A DNA stretch of 64,000 nt from Cloeon dipterum (lineage: Eukaryota > Arthropoda > Insecta > Ephemeroptera > Baetidae), in contig NC_088789.1 of NCBI RefSeq assembly GCF_949628265.1, positions 62,001 to 126,000 of the forward strand, given 5' to 3'. The position numbers were made by a program, and so were the translations under genes. Shown in pieces: positions 25,450 to 38,000 of the stretch. Numbering within the stretch: position 1 is the stretch's first letter; every line of letters starts with the position of its first letter. The notes beneath the pieces were generated by a model, which saw only the letters and a list, made by a program, of their open reading frames with translations, did no database searches and was not told where the DNA came from.

Positions 25450-26850
25450 ATAATTATCATTTAATTGTCTTTTGGCATGTACATAATTTAACACAGTAAA
25501 TGCACCAAACCACATACATCCGATTGCAAATCAAACATTCACTCAAAAGAAAAGAAAAGAAAATATAAGTTGCTAAAACTTCTGTACACAATCAAAGTAC
25601 TCTTCAGCACTATAAAACTGTTTTTTAATGTACAAATTCACGCAGCAAAGCAACAAACTCCTTATAACGTGGCTCAAGACGAAGAGACACTGGCAGCGCA
25701 TTATACATAGTAGCTGCACAAGTTAGTGGGTTTTGTTTGGAGATTTGAGTCGTTTGCGCTGGAATATATAGCTCCGGTTTCCTCCTCGTGTTGTATTCGT
25801 GAACATTTTGGGTTTTCCGAAATTAGCCAGGGTATTTTTTTTACAAATTTACATGCTTCGTACAGGTAGATAGAGAAAACTGGTAGAAACTTGAAACGAT
25901 GAAACAGTGGACGCGCAGAACAGAGGGATTAATCCCGGCCAGTAGCGCTCTCCTGCAAGAGCTCGCATCAGGCGCTTCTGCGCAACAAACACAGCCTCCA
26001 AAGCCGCTCCGCTAGCTCCCCAAATTACGATCCCATAGGTCATAATGGATTGTGCGTGCGTATAGTAAACTGCCAGGAGACTTTTATCCGAGACTGATCC
26101 CTTTGTGGGGTACTCGTTTCGAGCCAAAAGGAAATGCATCTGGTTCCTTTGTAGACGTAGATTTAATCCATAATTAAGACCCGGTAAAGTCTTCGGGTCT
26201 ATAAGTTATTACAAGCGTCATATATGCGCACGACATTATACTCCCGGCCGGAGAGGTAAATGCGACATGACCGTATGCGTGCGAAGGTGAGCGGTCAGTG
26301 AAGGTAAATTATACAGGGTAAATGAGAAAAGCTTATCATACAGTTACAAGTGACATCTAAAGGTTACAAACTAAGTTAACGCCAATAAGCGGGAACCGCT
26401 ACACCTTCAAACCGCTCAACATTGTGACCGTCGAGTAAAGACGACCAACTACGTACTTGGCATGCTCTGTCCACATGCATAGTTGTCCTGAACATACAAG
26501 CCAAGAAATTTAGTCAACTCCGCACATGGGATCGAGCAACCTGAGCACGGTCTGTTAGTGCAGATCTGAGCCATTCAAGCGCCAAACCGCGCACACCATG
26601 TCTCTCAAACTTGGCTAGCAATAAAGGCACACACACACAGTACCAAATTAATGCATTACTTAAATCGTAATATATTGCAAGAACTTTGTCACGACAGTTC
26701 AACATTTCATGCAACTTAACAAAAAATTCAAAGAGCGCAGTTGTTGTGCGGATGCCCTTTACCTCTGCCGAAAGATGGCAAAGGTAAGCGCTCGGTATCT
26801 TGCAAACGGCGTCCCTCAACTCAATCAAAATTTTCGGCATTTGCTTGAAT
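25450..26850 (-). mobile_element. LINE family C fragment with an internal insertion
   Basis: RT fragments on the minus strand. The upstream part at about 26840-26514 has KGIRTTTALFEFFVKLHEML and LAKFERHGVRGLALEWL. The downstream part at 26125-25570 has VYYTHAQSIMTYGIVIWGAS. The catalytic FADD block is absent. A stretch at about 26127-26404 has no counterpart in other copies and looks inserted. Confidence 0.8.
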
Positions 26851-26866
26851 TAAAATTGGGCCAGTT

Positions 26867-26872
26867 TTTATT
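26867..26872 (-). terminator. Possible polyadenylation signal of BBS1
   Basis: AATAAA on the minus strand lies about 50 bp past the BBS1 stop codon. It is well placed, but the sequence alone cannot prove use. Confidence 0.4.
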
Positions 26873-26921
26873 TTTCCATTTTTTTTATCTCAAATAGTTG
26901 AAACAACTAATTTGATTACAA

Positions 26922-29900
26922 CTAAAAGGAATCCAGGTCTCCTGGAATAGGCATGTGAATGAGGGCCGCCAGCAACGGCGCTTGCTGCTGCCTTCCTTTG
27001 ACCACGAGCACCCTCACCACCCCAGTGAGGCCAGGGGTGGTGCTCACGTATTTTACCAAGGTCTCCACCTCAAAGGGGAATCTCGGGACAAGCAGGGGCA
27101 CCTTATTTATTAAATAAGATAATTATTTTACACATTAAATGAATTATGTTACCTTGATAAATGGCTGTTCCACCTGATAAATTTTACTGTCAAAGTGGAG
27201 AACGATGGCAAGGCCGATCATGGCCTCCTCCTCAGCCATGTTTTCTACCTCCACGGTGAGCTGGAAGGTCGGGCCCAGCCCTCTGACCTGGGCAGCTAGG
27301 CGTAGAGGCTGACTGTTGGAGATTGGATTGCCTGTCGAGGAGCCTGTGAGCGCCGACTCGCAACTCTTGGCTACTTTTAGTCTTAGACGAAGCAGGTCTG
27401 TTTGGAAGGCGTCATGGATAGCTGTAAAAAAATTTTCAGTGTTTTTTCTATAGAATTAAAATTATTTTAGTTAGTTAATTAATTAAATCTTTTTTACTTT
27501 TGGCGAGGTCATATACATCGAGATGTGCCCAGACAATCTAACAGTTTTTATTTGTCATTTGATAAAGAATTAAAATTTTAATAGAAAAATGGCAGGGGGT
27601 GATAATTTGTGGGGATTAGAGGTTTGCAGCGGCTTAATATTGTACCATTTCCCGACTTATATCCTTTAATCTTAAGAAGTTCAATTTGCTTACAAAATGG
27701 GCGAGAGCTTAAAAGGGGTGAATATTAGCACCTCATCCTTTTCATCCTTTCGGGAAGGGAAATGAGAGTCTCAACAATTTGCACTTTTTGCAATTCTGAT
27801 GCGGTGAGATCCGAAGATTTGGCGGTGATGAAAACATCACTTGCAAATGCATATAAAAAACACAACAATAATTTTAAGAGTTTAATCTATATTAGCACCT
27901 ACTGGATGACGTCGAAACTATACTCAAGAAATTAAAACGACTATAGTGTCGGGGATGAGGTCCGGTTTCATTTATTTCCAGTATGAACACAACCTCGATT
28001 GGTCGCCTATTTCAAAAATTAAATTTAAAAAAAAATAGTTTGAAAGATTCTAATTGTATAAGTGGTAAAAAGGATAACAGTGCTAGAAATTTTTAACTCA
28101 AAAACAATGTTGCCTTAATTTATTGGAACGTCTTTTTTGAGAATTTCATAAGTAAAGGAGATTTTAATGGAATTTAATTTTCAATTTTTTTTTGTAACGT
28201 TTAATGGTGACAATCTTTCATATTTTTGTTCACTGATGTTTAATTCTGTAAAACGAATCCCAAAATTGCAGAAAACCCGCAAAATAACCGTTTTTGAAGT
28301 TTTAGCGAACCGCCCTGTCGTATAAAACTCACATTTGGCCGCCTCCCGTTCCCTGACCGTCTGCTCGACAAACAGTTTCGTCTTTTTAGGAATGGACAGC
28401 GGCTGCGAACCCTTGGACTCTGCGTCACCAGCGGCCGTGTTGAAAGTGGCGGTTCTCCTCAGAATGTGCACCATAAGGCCGCCGTCCTCTGAGTTGACCA
28501 CAAGGCAGTGCTCTCCCTGGCCGAAGGTGCCGCAGATGAGGGCGGACACGGGTCGCGGCGTGGCTATCGAGTCGATCAGCTTGCCTTCCGCGAAAAGCAG
28601 CACGGAGCCGTCGACCAGGCCCACGGCGGCCGCCCATAGGCCGTGCTGCGGCAGCGGCGCCGCAGTCAGGCACCGCACCACGCCCGCCAGCGTGACGCAC
28701 CTGAATTTTATTTTTATTTAATCTCAAATATATAATTTGGGAAACAGAAATAAGTTTTTCAGGGAAAATTAATGATTTTTAGGGCTCAAATCGAAGTCAG
28801 TTTATAGAGAAGGTTATATTTTCAACAGAATTTTTACTCATACGTACATCTTTCCGTTCTACATAGTACTTTGTTTGAATAAAATTTCTCATTTTTAGCC
28901 GGGCAAAATTCATGATTTTATAGAGACTGTTCTTTATAATTAAACTTTGGCAGACTTTTTGGATATAAACAACGGTTATGACCAATTTATACAAAATTTA
29001 GACATTTTTGTTTCACCTTTTTAAGAAAAAACATTTTCCCCCAGAAAATCATTCCATCGAAACTTTGAATTTTAATTAAAAAAAAATCCAAATTATTTTT
29101 TCAATTGAAAACACTACCCTGGCTTTAATTTGACTGGTTTTTAAATCAAATTGTTCCTGTCCGATTTCATTTTCGAGAGATACAAATTGCTACCTGTCTT
29201 CTCAATCAATATATTTATGAATCGTGCAAATTTGTGAAAAGGTTCCCTAGCTACTTTCAACGAACAGAAAATGTGCACTCGTATAATACTCGGAGGAGGC
29301 AGGAACTGCACATTCAGCCGCAAACAACAATTATGTCCAAGTATAATCCGCTGACTTGTGTTGCAATGCTCTACAATATGCTGCCAGTTGCGATTCGCCT
29401 GGAGCCCAGATATAAAGAGTTTGTGATTGCGTTGAAAGAGTTCTTGTATGCTCATAAGTTCTACTCTTTTGTTGAATATCAGAATTGTGTAAACAACTTG
29501 TGATTTTGATATATCAACTATGGAGCTAATAATATGTTGATGCGCAGTGTGATTTGGTTTAAAAATATCAATTTTACTGTGCTTACTATTGCTTTGTGTA
29601 CAGTAGTTGTAGCAACTACTATGTTTCTTTTTGAATGAATGTTACTGTATATGATTGATTTTTTTTGCAATTGGATGTATGTAATTCGGTACCATTTATT
29701 GTGATGAGTTATGTGCATGCCAAAGGCCCAAAAGTCAAATAAAGATTATTATTATTATTGTTATTTTTAATTTAGAGGAATTCAGTCATTATTTAAGTAT
29801 GTAAATAATAATTTGTATGACTCGACGATTCTTTGATTGCCAACGTTTCAGCGACTTGATCACTTTGTACATTTGCCTTTTTACTCTTTTTGTATATATG

Positions 29901-32900
29901 ATATTGGAGAGGAATAAACAATTAATTATTATTTAGTTTAAATTATTTGCGAGACAATTTTACCCCGCCCAAAATTAATTTAAAGAATGATTTGCTGTGC
30001 AAAAAATGCAATTAACAAATCAGGATTTAATATATCCAGGTAAAAATTAGAATATTTCGGCTTTTGATTTGTGGACTTACCATGCCTCTTTGCCCTTTTT
30101 GCTGTACCAGCGCAGCGTGTCGTCCATCAGCGCGAGCACTACCGCATTTGGGCCGATGGCCAGGCCCAGTGTCTGAGCCGGTGGCTGTGCCAGCGGACGC
30201 GCTTCCCGCCAGCCGCGCTTGATCTGCAGCAGCTGCCTGTTCCGGCAAGCCACCACGATGCGGAACTCCACGTCCCGAAGGCCTACTGCCCCCATGAAGC
30301 ACGGCACACCAGATACCTAGATTTTTATTCATGCAATATGCTTTAACAAAATTGGTTCGTCGAGGCGGTGAAATTGACCAAAAACCAAAAGAAATGTTAG
30401 CGTTGGCGCCAGCCAAACCGCAAGAAACAGTCCTCAGGCCACGCGACCTGAGGAAGGTCGGTTACAGGCAGGGGTCAGAATTCAGAATCGTCGCCGTAAA
30501 TTGCCAAATGTGCTAGAATAAATAAATAACTGAACATACAATAAGCATTAAAAAAACACCTGGGAGCGGATCTCAGGTTGTCTGAAGATCTGAAAATCGG
30601 TTCCAGACCGGCATAAGTTGTTTGCGTGCGATGAAGTCGGCAAAACCCTTAAATTGTATGCCATTTCTTGCTGTAATTTTTATATTGTCTTATGTGTATG
30701 ACTTTGGCAAGAATAAAACAACAATAATAATAAAAACGAAAAACTTTGCTGCGTTTAAAAAAAAATCGTGAAAATTGGAAAAATGGTCTGATTTTAAAAA
30801 CCGCACACGGGCGGACGATTCCAAATCGGTGCCGTCCAGCCCATAGGGTCCCGCCTGGGCACCAAAAACCAATGTTTGAAATTCACATTTCGCGTTTTTT
30901 CGAATTTAAAAACTAATAACTTGACTCCTATATGGGTCTTAAGTTAAAAAAAATAAAGTTTGTTTAACTGGCCATAAAATTCTGAGTTTTTAACGATGCA
31001 GCCCACCCGTTCCCAACAACGGCAGCAAAATATGTGCTATTTTAGAGTTTTTTGTTTTATTATTTTTAAACTAATTGATATGCCAAATTTAGGAAAACCG
31101 CACACAAGCGGACATTCTCCACCAAGGGAGATTAATTGGCATCCGAATCGGCGCCGTCCGACCCATAGGGCCCTGAAATTTTTTTTTTCAACTATTTAAC
31201 CAGCCTGTTGGCTCGCATTGTTAAGGCACTCTCAGGAGTGTCAAAGCAATGGGAGGTATTTGAGCAGTTCGGAGATCTAATACTGGCTACCCAATGTCAG
31301 AGATGGCAAAAAGTGGTTAGTTTAGTGACTCGAAATTCTCAAATAAAATTGCTCAACGGGCTGGGAGGCGACTCGCTGCTTGCTGCTTTGCACCTTTCCA
31401 GCATGCGTGATTTGGCTTCACGGGACGAACGAGTGTCTAGCGTTTCAATGCAGAGTCCTCGGTGCGGAGGCAAGTGGCCCATGAATGGGCTGGGTCCCTG
31501 TGCGGCCTGGTGCGCCCATGTTATCCGTTCGCGGTGTTATTGGGACCCGGGTTTCAGCATTCGTGCTAGTGCAGTGCGCGCCCTTCCCGGTCCTCCGGTC
31601 CTCGGACAGGGATACAAAGAGCAAAAAAAAATATCAAAATAAATTTTCGAATTTATTTGCAGACCTGGACCGTGTCCAAAATGGTAAAAGCCTCCGAGTC
31701 GAGGATGTAGACGTGTCCGCTCTCAGTGCCGACGACCAAACACGTGACTGCGTCCTCGTCTGGAAGAGCCTTCTTGAGTGTCGTCAGGCAGGTGATGGTG
31801 GTCTGCCGCTTCAAAGGCTGACCCTTTTGCTCCTCAACGAATTTCCTACGTAGCGCCGCCTCCGGAAGAGAGAGCAGGTGTTGCGACCGCGCCGTCAGCC
31901 GCGAGAAACCGACTTCTTTGCTCAGGCCGCTCAGCATGTCCGTCAGGATGTCCACCTCGATGTTGCCATCTTTGGCCTGCGAATGATTTAGGTAGAAAAA
32001 AGCAAGTTTAAAATTAAAAAAAAGAATGGGAAATATAAAATTTTAATTAATTATACACCTGCGCCCAAACGTCTCTCTCCACTGAAGACACGTCCATAGG
32101 TGGCAGCGAAAATTTAAAATACGGCCGCATATTTTTGTAAATATAAATGTGAGGTCCACTGGCGACGGCAATAGCTATAATGAGAAAAAATTGAAATTTT
32201 TCTAAAAATGAAATTGCTGTTTCCAACCAGGTATTCTCGGTTGTGTGGTGTCCATGTGGAAAGCAGCGATTGCCACTGGAAAATCTAATATCGCGTTCTC
32301 TGCAATTAATGATGTTCCTCTGTACACCTGAAAACATCATTATGTTTTAACTTTTGAAATAGGCGACCACTCGAGGTTGTGTTCATATTTGAAATAAATT
32401 AAACCAGGCTTCATCCTCGTTGCAAAATTGTCATTTTAATTTCTCGACTATAGTTTTGACGTCATCCAGTAGTCCTAATCATGACTAAACAATTAAAATC
32501 AACCCAATCAATCAATCGGTATATAATGTCACATCTTAAATTACAAAAAATTCCGACACAAACAATTCCAGACACTTCTTAACAAATATCACCAACCTAT
32601 TAATGATTAGGACGTACTGGGTGACGTCGAAACCATAGCCAAGAAATTAAATCAACAATTTTGCAACGAGGATGAAGCCTGGTTTAATTTATTTTCCAAT
32701 AATATGTTTGTTCACAAGATCTAAAAACGATTTTGAGGATTTATTTTTCTGAATAATTTTCAAGTGGAGCAAATTTAAGAGATTTATACCGACTCCATCA
32801 CACGCAAAAGACCGCAGCCGGTCTGGAACCAGAATTTCAGCTTGTTCGCGCCCATATAGAAAATTTAAAATTAATTTTTTTCGGTTTATTGACTTCACAG

Positions 32901-33368
32901 CCGAAAATAGATTTATTTATGTTAAAATTCAGCCGTTTGTCCCATCGTAGACCACGATTAGGACAGGTCTCGGACGGGGCTTTGACCCTTACGACCTTTT
33001 CCACGCGACCTGAGGACCTCTCTGCGGTTTTCCGGAGCCGACGCTTACAAATTTTAGCGTTTTGATCAATTTCTGCCTCGATTGGCAGTTGCCCGAAGCG
33101 CCCGTCTGAAGGCCCAAAGATCCCTAGGGGCGCAAGCCCCTTGTTTTTCTGAATAATTTAAATAAATGTTTTTGATTTAAAACGTTATTTTAGGATGAGG
33201 CTTTACCTTCAGTTTTGCTTGAGAGCGGTTGGCCAGGAACTGTCCATGGTCTACAATGATGAGCCTGTGGTCGCCATCAGCGTTGAGGTCTGCGAGGGCC
33301 ATGCACTGTCCAAAGGTGTGCACGCTGGCTGAGAAGTCAGCATGGGCCTCAAGCCAATTTTTGGCCAT
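26922..33368 (-). CDS. BBS1: Bardet-Biedl syndrome 1 protein, BBSome subunit, 8 exons
   Basis: Exons, in transcription order: 33368-33207, 32327-32228, 32174-32059, 31976-31665, 30316-30081, 28700-28333, 27421-27153 and 27101-26922. All phases match and give 580 residues, close to the 593 of human BBS1. Recognisable blocks are WLEAHADFSASVHTFG and ALADLNADGDHRLI at the N-terminus, IAVASGPHIYIYKNMRPYFK, RQTTITCLTTLKKAL, DVEFRIVVACRN, and LFVEQTVREREAA before the C-terminal region. By family knowledge the protein forms an N-terminal beta-propeller and C-terminal appendage domains. It recruits the BBSome to membranes through ARL6 and works in ciliary cargo transport. Intron 2 is only 53 bp and has an atypical donor (G|GTTGGA). 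The larger introns are filled with repeats, but the coding sequence is intact. Confidence 0.95.
27422..28332. other. BBS1 intron 6 with repeat debris
   Basis: Contains a LINE-C 3'-end remnant near 27495-27530 (TTTTGGCGAGGTCATATACA), a family Z arm near 27740-27840, and one arm of the MITE family whose inverted pair lies at 32382-32695 (27895-28015). No exon is needed here, since flanking exon phases agree. Confidence 0.6.
29165..29762 (+). mobile_element. LINE family C-like 3' fragment in BBS1 intron 5
   Basis: Plus-strand RT tail (YKLLPVFSI, then VAMLYNMLPVAIRLEPRY and KEFLYAHKFYSFVEY), followed by a 3' UTR with GCATGCCAAAGG and AATAAAG and an (ATT)n tail at 29748-29762. It lies antisense to BBS1. 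Confidence 0.82.
30340..30740. repeat. Family X repeat (5' part) and LINE tail in BBS1 intron 4
   Basis: Carries GACCTGAGGAAGGTCGG and GCCAAATGTGC, shared with the copy at 46940-47345 and, inverted, with 32930-33130. It is followed by GACTTTGGCAAGAATAAAAC with an AATAATAATAA tract near 30735, a LINE-type 3' end. Confidence 0.6.
30760..31190. repeat. Two partial copies of family X core
   Basis: CGCACACGGGCGGACG near 30815 and CGCACACAAGCGGACA near 31100, each followed by ATCGG(T/C)GCCGTCC and CCATAGGG. They form a tandem or nested pair within BBS1 intron 4. Confidence 0.6.
31200..31640. repeat. Dispersed repeat family Y in BBS1 intron 4
   Basis: GTTGGCTCGCATTGTTAAGG, then CATGTTATCCGTTCGCGG, then GTGCGCGCCCTTCCCGGTC. 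The same blocks recur at 52970-53130 with the middle deleted. A 144-codon frame crosses it but has no recognisable domain. Confidence 0.6.
32382..32695. mobile_element. MITE-like element with ~95-bp inverted arms in BBS1 intron 1
   Basis: The left arm 32382-32476 (AAATAAATTAAACCAGGC, then CCTAATCAT) is the inverse of 32600-32695. About 120 bp of AT-rich loop lie between. A single arm with extra terminal sequence recurs at 27895-28015. No ORF. Termini and target duplication were not resolved. Confidence 0.75.
32930..33130 (-). repeat. Family X repeat, inverted partial copy
   Basis: On the minus strand it reads AGGCAGAAATTGATCAAA, then AGGTCGCGTGGAAAAGG, matching the copies at 30340 and 46940. 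Confidence 0.55.
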
Positions 33369-33664
33369 GTTTACAGTTAGAAAGACACAAGCCGTCTGCC
33401 TCCCAACTTGATTTGAATGCCGTTGCCATGGTTACCGGAGCACAAACAAAATAAAAACGCACTGGCTCAATTTAGATTGGAAGAAAATTAAAAAAATTTA
33501 ATAGCAGTTTTATCTTTGGAGTTACACGCACGGAAATGAGAATCAATTTTGACTTGAATCACAGATTTCACAGTTTTGATCTTACAAGTAGTTTAATACA
33601 CATTATTAGTAGAGGCCTCAGCCGTGAGATTCAAAGCGACTGGCTGAGGCCTGTAATCATAAAT

Positions 33665-34492
33665 TTAACTCTGGCCTTCATTTATCAGTCTCTGACGCTC
33701 GATGTACATGGTGACTCGCACGTTTTCCATCTGGTGGTTTTGGCACAGCTTGATCATGGCCATGACAGCCAACGCCACCCAAGCGGCCCACAACGCCCAC
33801 GCGCCAAACTGCCAAAGCAAAACATTGATTCCGCAAACACACTTGTTAAAAAAAAAAAAAAAAAAAATACCTGAGCAGTGCCCATCTGGATGTAGAAATT
33901 GGCAGTGTTGATGCGGTCCTTCTTATCAATATCGTTTCCAGCCGCAATTTCGCAGGAGGGAAACCGCTCGGTCATGTCTTGGCACCAAGAAATAAAGCCC
34001 AGGGTGACCATCAGGGCGGCTCCGATGAGGCAGACGCACATTACAATCGAAACGACGACATCGATGAACGCAGAGAGGAACGAACTAAATGAGAATGAAA
34101 TTTGAGATTGATTTAATTTTTAAGATAAACCGTCAAACCTGTCGGTGCCGCGGTAGTAATAAACAGACATTCTGTACAACTGGATGAAGCACAGTCCCAT
34201 GGCCATGGCTGCAAGACCGATCGGGTAGCCGCAGAAAATCGTCGGGGACCAGTTGACGTTGAACTGGCCGTCTGTTTCTTGCCAATTACCGGTTGAGAAC
34301 AAGAGGCAGTGTCCTCTGGAAATTTTAATTAACACATAATTATCGAATTGGACTTAAGAAAATGTTATGTAGATATGTTTACTGGAAATCATTTTGGTGA
34401 AGGACGAGAGGAACGGCCAGGCAAAATGCGAGGAGCAACGCCACGGAATAGCCAGCAATTTGGCTCAGAAGAAGAATGTTAGTCAGCTCCAT
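33665..34492 (-). CDS. TMEM179-like four-pass membrane protein, 4 exons
   Basis: Exons are 34492-34383, 34315-34139, 34084-33871 and 33808-33665, with consistent phases (2, 2, 0), giving 214 residues. The protein has four hydrophobic segments. The first follows MELTNILLLSQIAGYSVALL. The second is around YPIGLAAMAMGLCFIQLY. The third is around VVVSIVMCVCLIGAALMV. The last is FGAWALWAAWVALAVMAM. A cysteine-bearing loop (GHCLLF) and WCQDMTERFPSCE also fit TMEM179 and TMEM179B. The C-terminus is short and cytoplasmic by analogy. The family's function is not established. The gene lies about 300 bp downstream of the next gene's partner on the same strand (BBS1 starts at 33368) and shares a 549-bp head-to-head interval with PRPF39. 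Confidence 0.85.
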
Positions 34493-35040
34493 TTTTATCT
34501 TCTAATTTTTAAGAAACATTGGTTTCGATTATAAGCGACGTGAAAAGGCGGATCAGAAAATTAAGACATTCGGCATAAAATCGCCTCAGAACTCCAATAC
34601 TTTTGATGCAGAAGTAAATTCGCAACGGAAAATTAAAAACGAAATTCGCTTGTATTACGTCTCGAATTATTTTCGCTTCAGAGACTGGCCGACCTGGCCG
34701 TCGCCCATCGCAAATGTGTAAACAAATAAATGTACCAACCAAGTTAAATTCTTTGTACAAATGCAAATAAAAATTAAACACAGATTTAGTTTTAAAATGA
34801 AAACAAAACAAATTAAATTAAAATGAAAAATGATTACTTCAATGATTTAATATCTCAAATCCATGCTTAATTAATAAAATTGAAGCTTGTGAAAACTCTG
34901 TCAGGTTGGTACTGCAAACTGATCCCGTGCAAGCTCGGAAATTTCCGCAGCAAATAAATCTTGGTTTACCGCTCGGCAGCGGCTTGCGGCTTGGATTCAG
35001 CAGGCCGTGTTGTCTCTAGCGCGTTCCATTTACCATAAAC
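34493..35040. promoter_or_regulatory. Head-to-head intergenic region, probable bidirectional promoter
   Basis: 548 bp separate the start codons of the TMEM179-like gene (-) and PRPF39 (+). No TATA box stands out. Both 5' UTRs must fit here. Function is inferred only from layout. Confidence 0.5.
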
Positions 35041-38000
35041 ATGGCGTCCGACTCTGAAAATGAATCGTCCGGTGCGGAGGAAGGTGGGTAATTTTGCTAT
35101 TGAGAGCAAGCATGGCTGAAGTGGTGTGTCGTCCCATCCGGTCACCATGCCATGCACGCAGCATTGCGAGTCGTTATCAGTGCCGCTGATTGCGTTGACT
35201 TTCCGGTCCAAGCGGAGCGGAACCAGCCAATGGTCTGGCGGCAGCTCACACAGACATAATAAATAAAATTCTTTGTGCGTTTTTGGGTTCTCGGCAGTCG
35301 TGACAACAACGAGGAGGACGAGGAGCACCCGATCGAGTCGCGGCGCCGGCAAAAACACTCCAGCGTCGCCACCCAAGCCCAGAGGCCGCGGACGCGGAGG
35401 CGGCCGCAGAGGAAAGGGACGGGGTCGCGGAAAGGCGGCAAAACCGGCAGAAACAGAGTCCGAGGAGGAGCCCAGCGACTCGGAGGGCTGCAAGGCCAAC
35501 GGGGTCGAGCCGGCAGGTGTGTGTGTGTCGATCGTCGCACTCGTATTTATGTATCTGCTCAATTCACACTCACTCTTTTCTGTTTGTGCGGTCCGATTCT
35601 GTAGGCTAGACAGTTGCCATGCGCCAAGCACGAATTATTTCGTACACGCGTACGATCAAATACACACGTCACGGACTCTCTCTAGTATCGTGTACGCACG
35701 CCTGTGTGTCCATTAAATTAAAAATATTGATTTGGAAATTAAATATTTATGAAGGCGTACCGCTCGTGTAAGGTATTAGCATTATTGATTTACGTTCTCG
35801 CTCTGTATCACTCGTGAAACATTAACATTTGGTCGATATTATGGCGTTTGCAGTGAAAGAGGAAGAAGAGTCGGCAGAAGAGCCCAAGGCTGAGCAAGAG
35901 CCGGACAAGCCAGAGTCGGTAAGTTCTGAGCCTCCTGACGAACTCGCGACCAAAGTCGAGCAGGCGGAAGAAGAGCCTGTGAAACAGCACGACGAGGAGG
36001 AGATTATTAAAGAGGTTATTACAGAGGATAAGGAAGAGGAAGTAGTAGTGCCATTAGTCGAGGAAAAGGTCGTTGAAGAAGAAAAGGAGCAGCCGATGGA
36101 GACGGAAGAGACTGCCCCCACGCAGCCCGTGGAGGAGCAGCCTGTGCAGGAGGACAAGATGGAAGAGCACGTGCTTGATGAGGGCAAGGAGGACAAGGCC
36201 GAAAAGCGGAAGCGCAGGGGCTTCTCTGACAATCCCCCGGACGAGGTGGAACAGCCACCGAAAAAGAGCAAAGGTGATTATTACTTTGCCCCGCGATGTC
36301 ATGATTTGTTAAATAAATTCAACAGTTGTGCAAGTAGTTGGTGTTCGAACCGACCAATAGATATGGCGCCAGTGGTTTCTTTCGATTTTAATGAACTTTG
36401 CGATCTAAGACTCGATCTGTGCATTCTGCTTCTAGAATTATTTCCGTAGACGTGCCGAAAAAAATAATCAGTCCAGCCACTCGCTGTAGTAACGTCGTAA
36501 CATAATTTTTATTTAAAAAAAAATTGGTTTTCACGGTTCTCCAACGGTTGGGTTTCAGCAGGTCAAAAGAGAGCATATATTAAGATTAAGTGAAGAATGC
36601 ACTGAGTGGCAGCATTGAGTCTGAAATCGCAGTGCAAGTGACTTAAAATCCAAAGTATACGGTGGCGCCTTTGAGGGTTTTTTTTTTGCTAAAATTAACG
36701 TAATTTTGCAATGGAAATTGTTTAAATTTTTCTAATGGCTGGCGTTTTGCAGATGTGAACGGTGAAGCTGCGGTTGCCGCGAAGGAGGAGGAAAGAAAGA
36801 AAAGACTTCCAGAGCTTGAAAAGTACTGGAAGGCGGTGAAAGATGACAGCGCTGACTTCACCGGTTGGACTTACCTGCTGCAGTATGTTGACCAAGAAGT
36901 GAGTGTCTATTTTTCCTCTTTTGTTATTAATAATCTATTTATTGATTTTTTGCGAGTTCTTACATCAGAGATTCCACAAATCCCCTCCCCCATTGCACAG
37001 CACCCAATTGATTTGCAAAATTGATAAATTCAGAAGACCTGTGAAACCTCTAGAGGGGCGCAAATTCCTTCAGAGCAGTCTCGAATCAAGCCAGAGTGAA
37101 ACTGGCAAAGCATTATGCATGAGTGCAGCACTTGGAGATGGATCCTGCTGATAAATTATTAATTTCTAGGGCGCAATGTGCGTCATCAAATATTCAAGAT
37201 TTGGCTATTTTTCGATATATCTTGAGAGAAAAACTTCCCGCTTAAAATTAACTTTATCTTTTAAGCAAATCAACACGTAATTCGCACTAGTTAACAGTCT
37301 TCACTTTAAGAATTTGTAAAACGGCCCACCAAGTAATTTTCGTAACATTAAAAGCGATCTACCATTTTTTTAAAACCTCAAAAGTCCCTAAACGTAAGTC
37401 TCAAGGCATGTGGGGGCACAAATAAAAATGCTAGGGTTGTAATTGCTTTCGATTATTAAAGAAATTCCATTTTTTTGCAGTTTATAAAGCTATTTTTAAC
37501 TTTTGCAAGTACTGCCAGGTCCTTCAAAATTGCTTGAATTTATTCGTTTGGTCTTGTGTTGACTTACTTTTCATGCAAGGAAATTAATTAGAAAACTCCA
37601 AGGTTGCTCGCAATACGCAATTAGGCTCAAAATGAAATGTTTGCTATTGAATTAATGAATTTTTAGCATTATTTGCGTACACGTGATTAAGGCGATTTCT
37701 GTGGTTTTGGTTGGCAGTCTGACGCGGAGGCTGCGCGCGAGGCGTACAACGCGTTCCTGAGTCTGTACCCGTACTGCTACGGCTACTGGCGCAAGTACGC
37801 CGACTACGAGAAGAAAAAGGGCGACGCGGTGCTGAGCGACAAGGTAACTCGAGTCTGTCCACTTTTGTGTGTGTGACACACGTTCATTTTTGCTCTCACC
37901 CTTTTTTAATGCTTCGTTTTCTCTCCATCAAGGGGCCGGGCCGACTGGCAGCAGTTTCCTTATATTTACAGTTTCACACGTTACGTTAAGAGAATCTAAA

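Noticed and set aside
35142..35631. Long minus-strand frames opposite PRPF39 exon 2
   Set aside because: They are antisense to an RG-rich exon. The plus-strand frame has matching splice phases.
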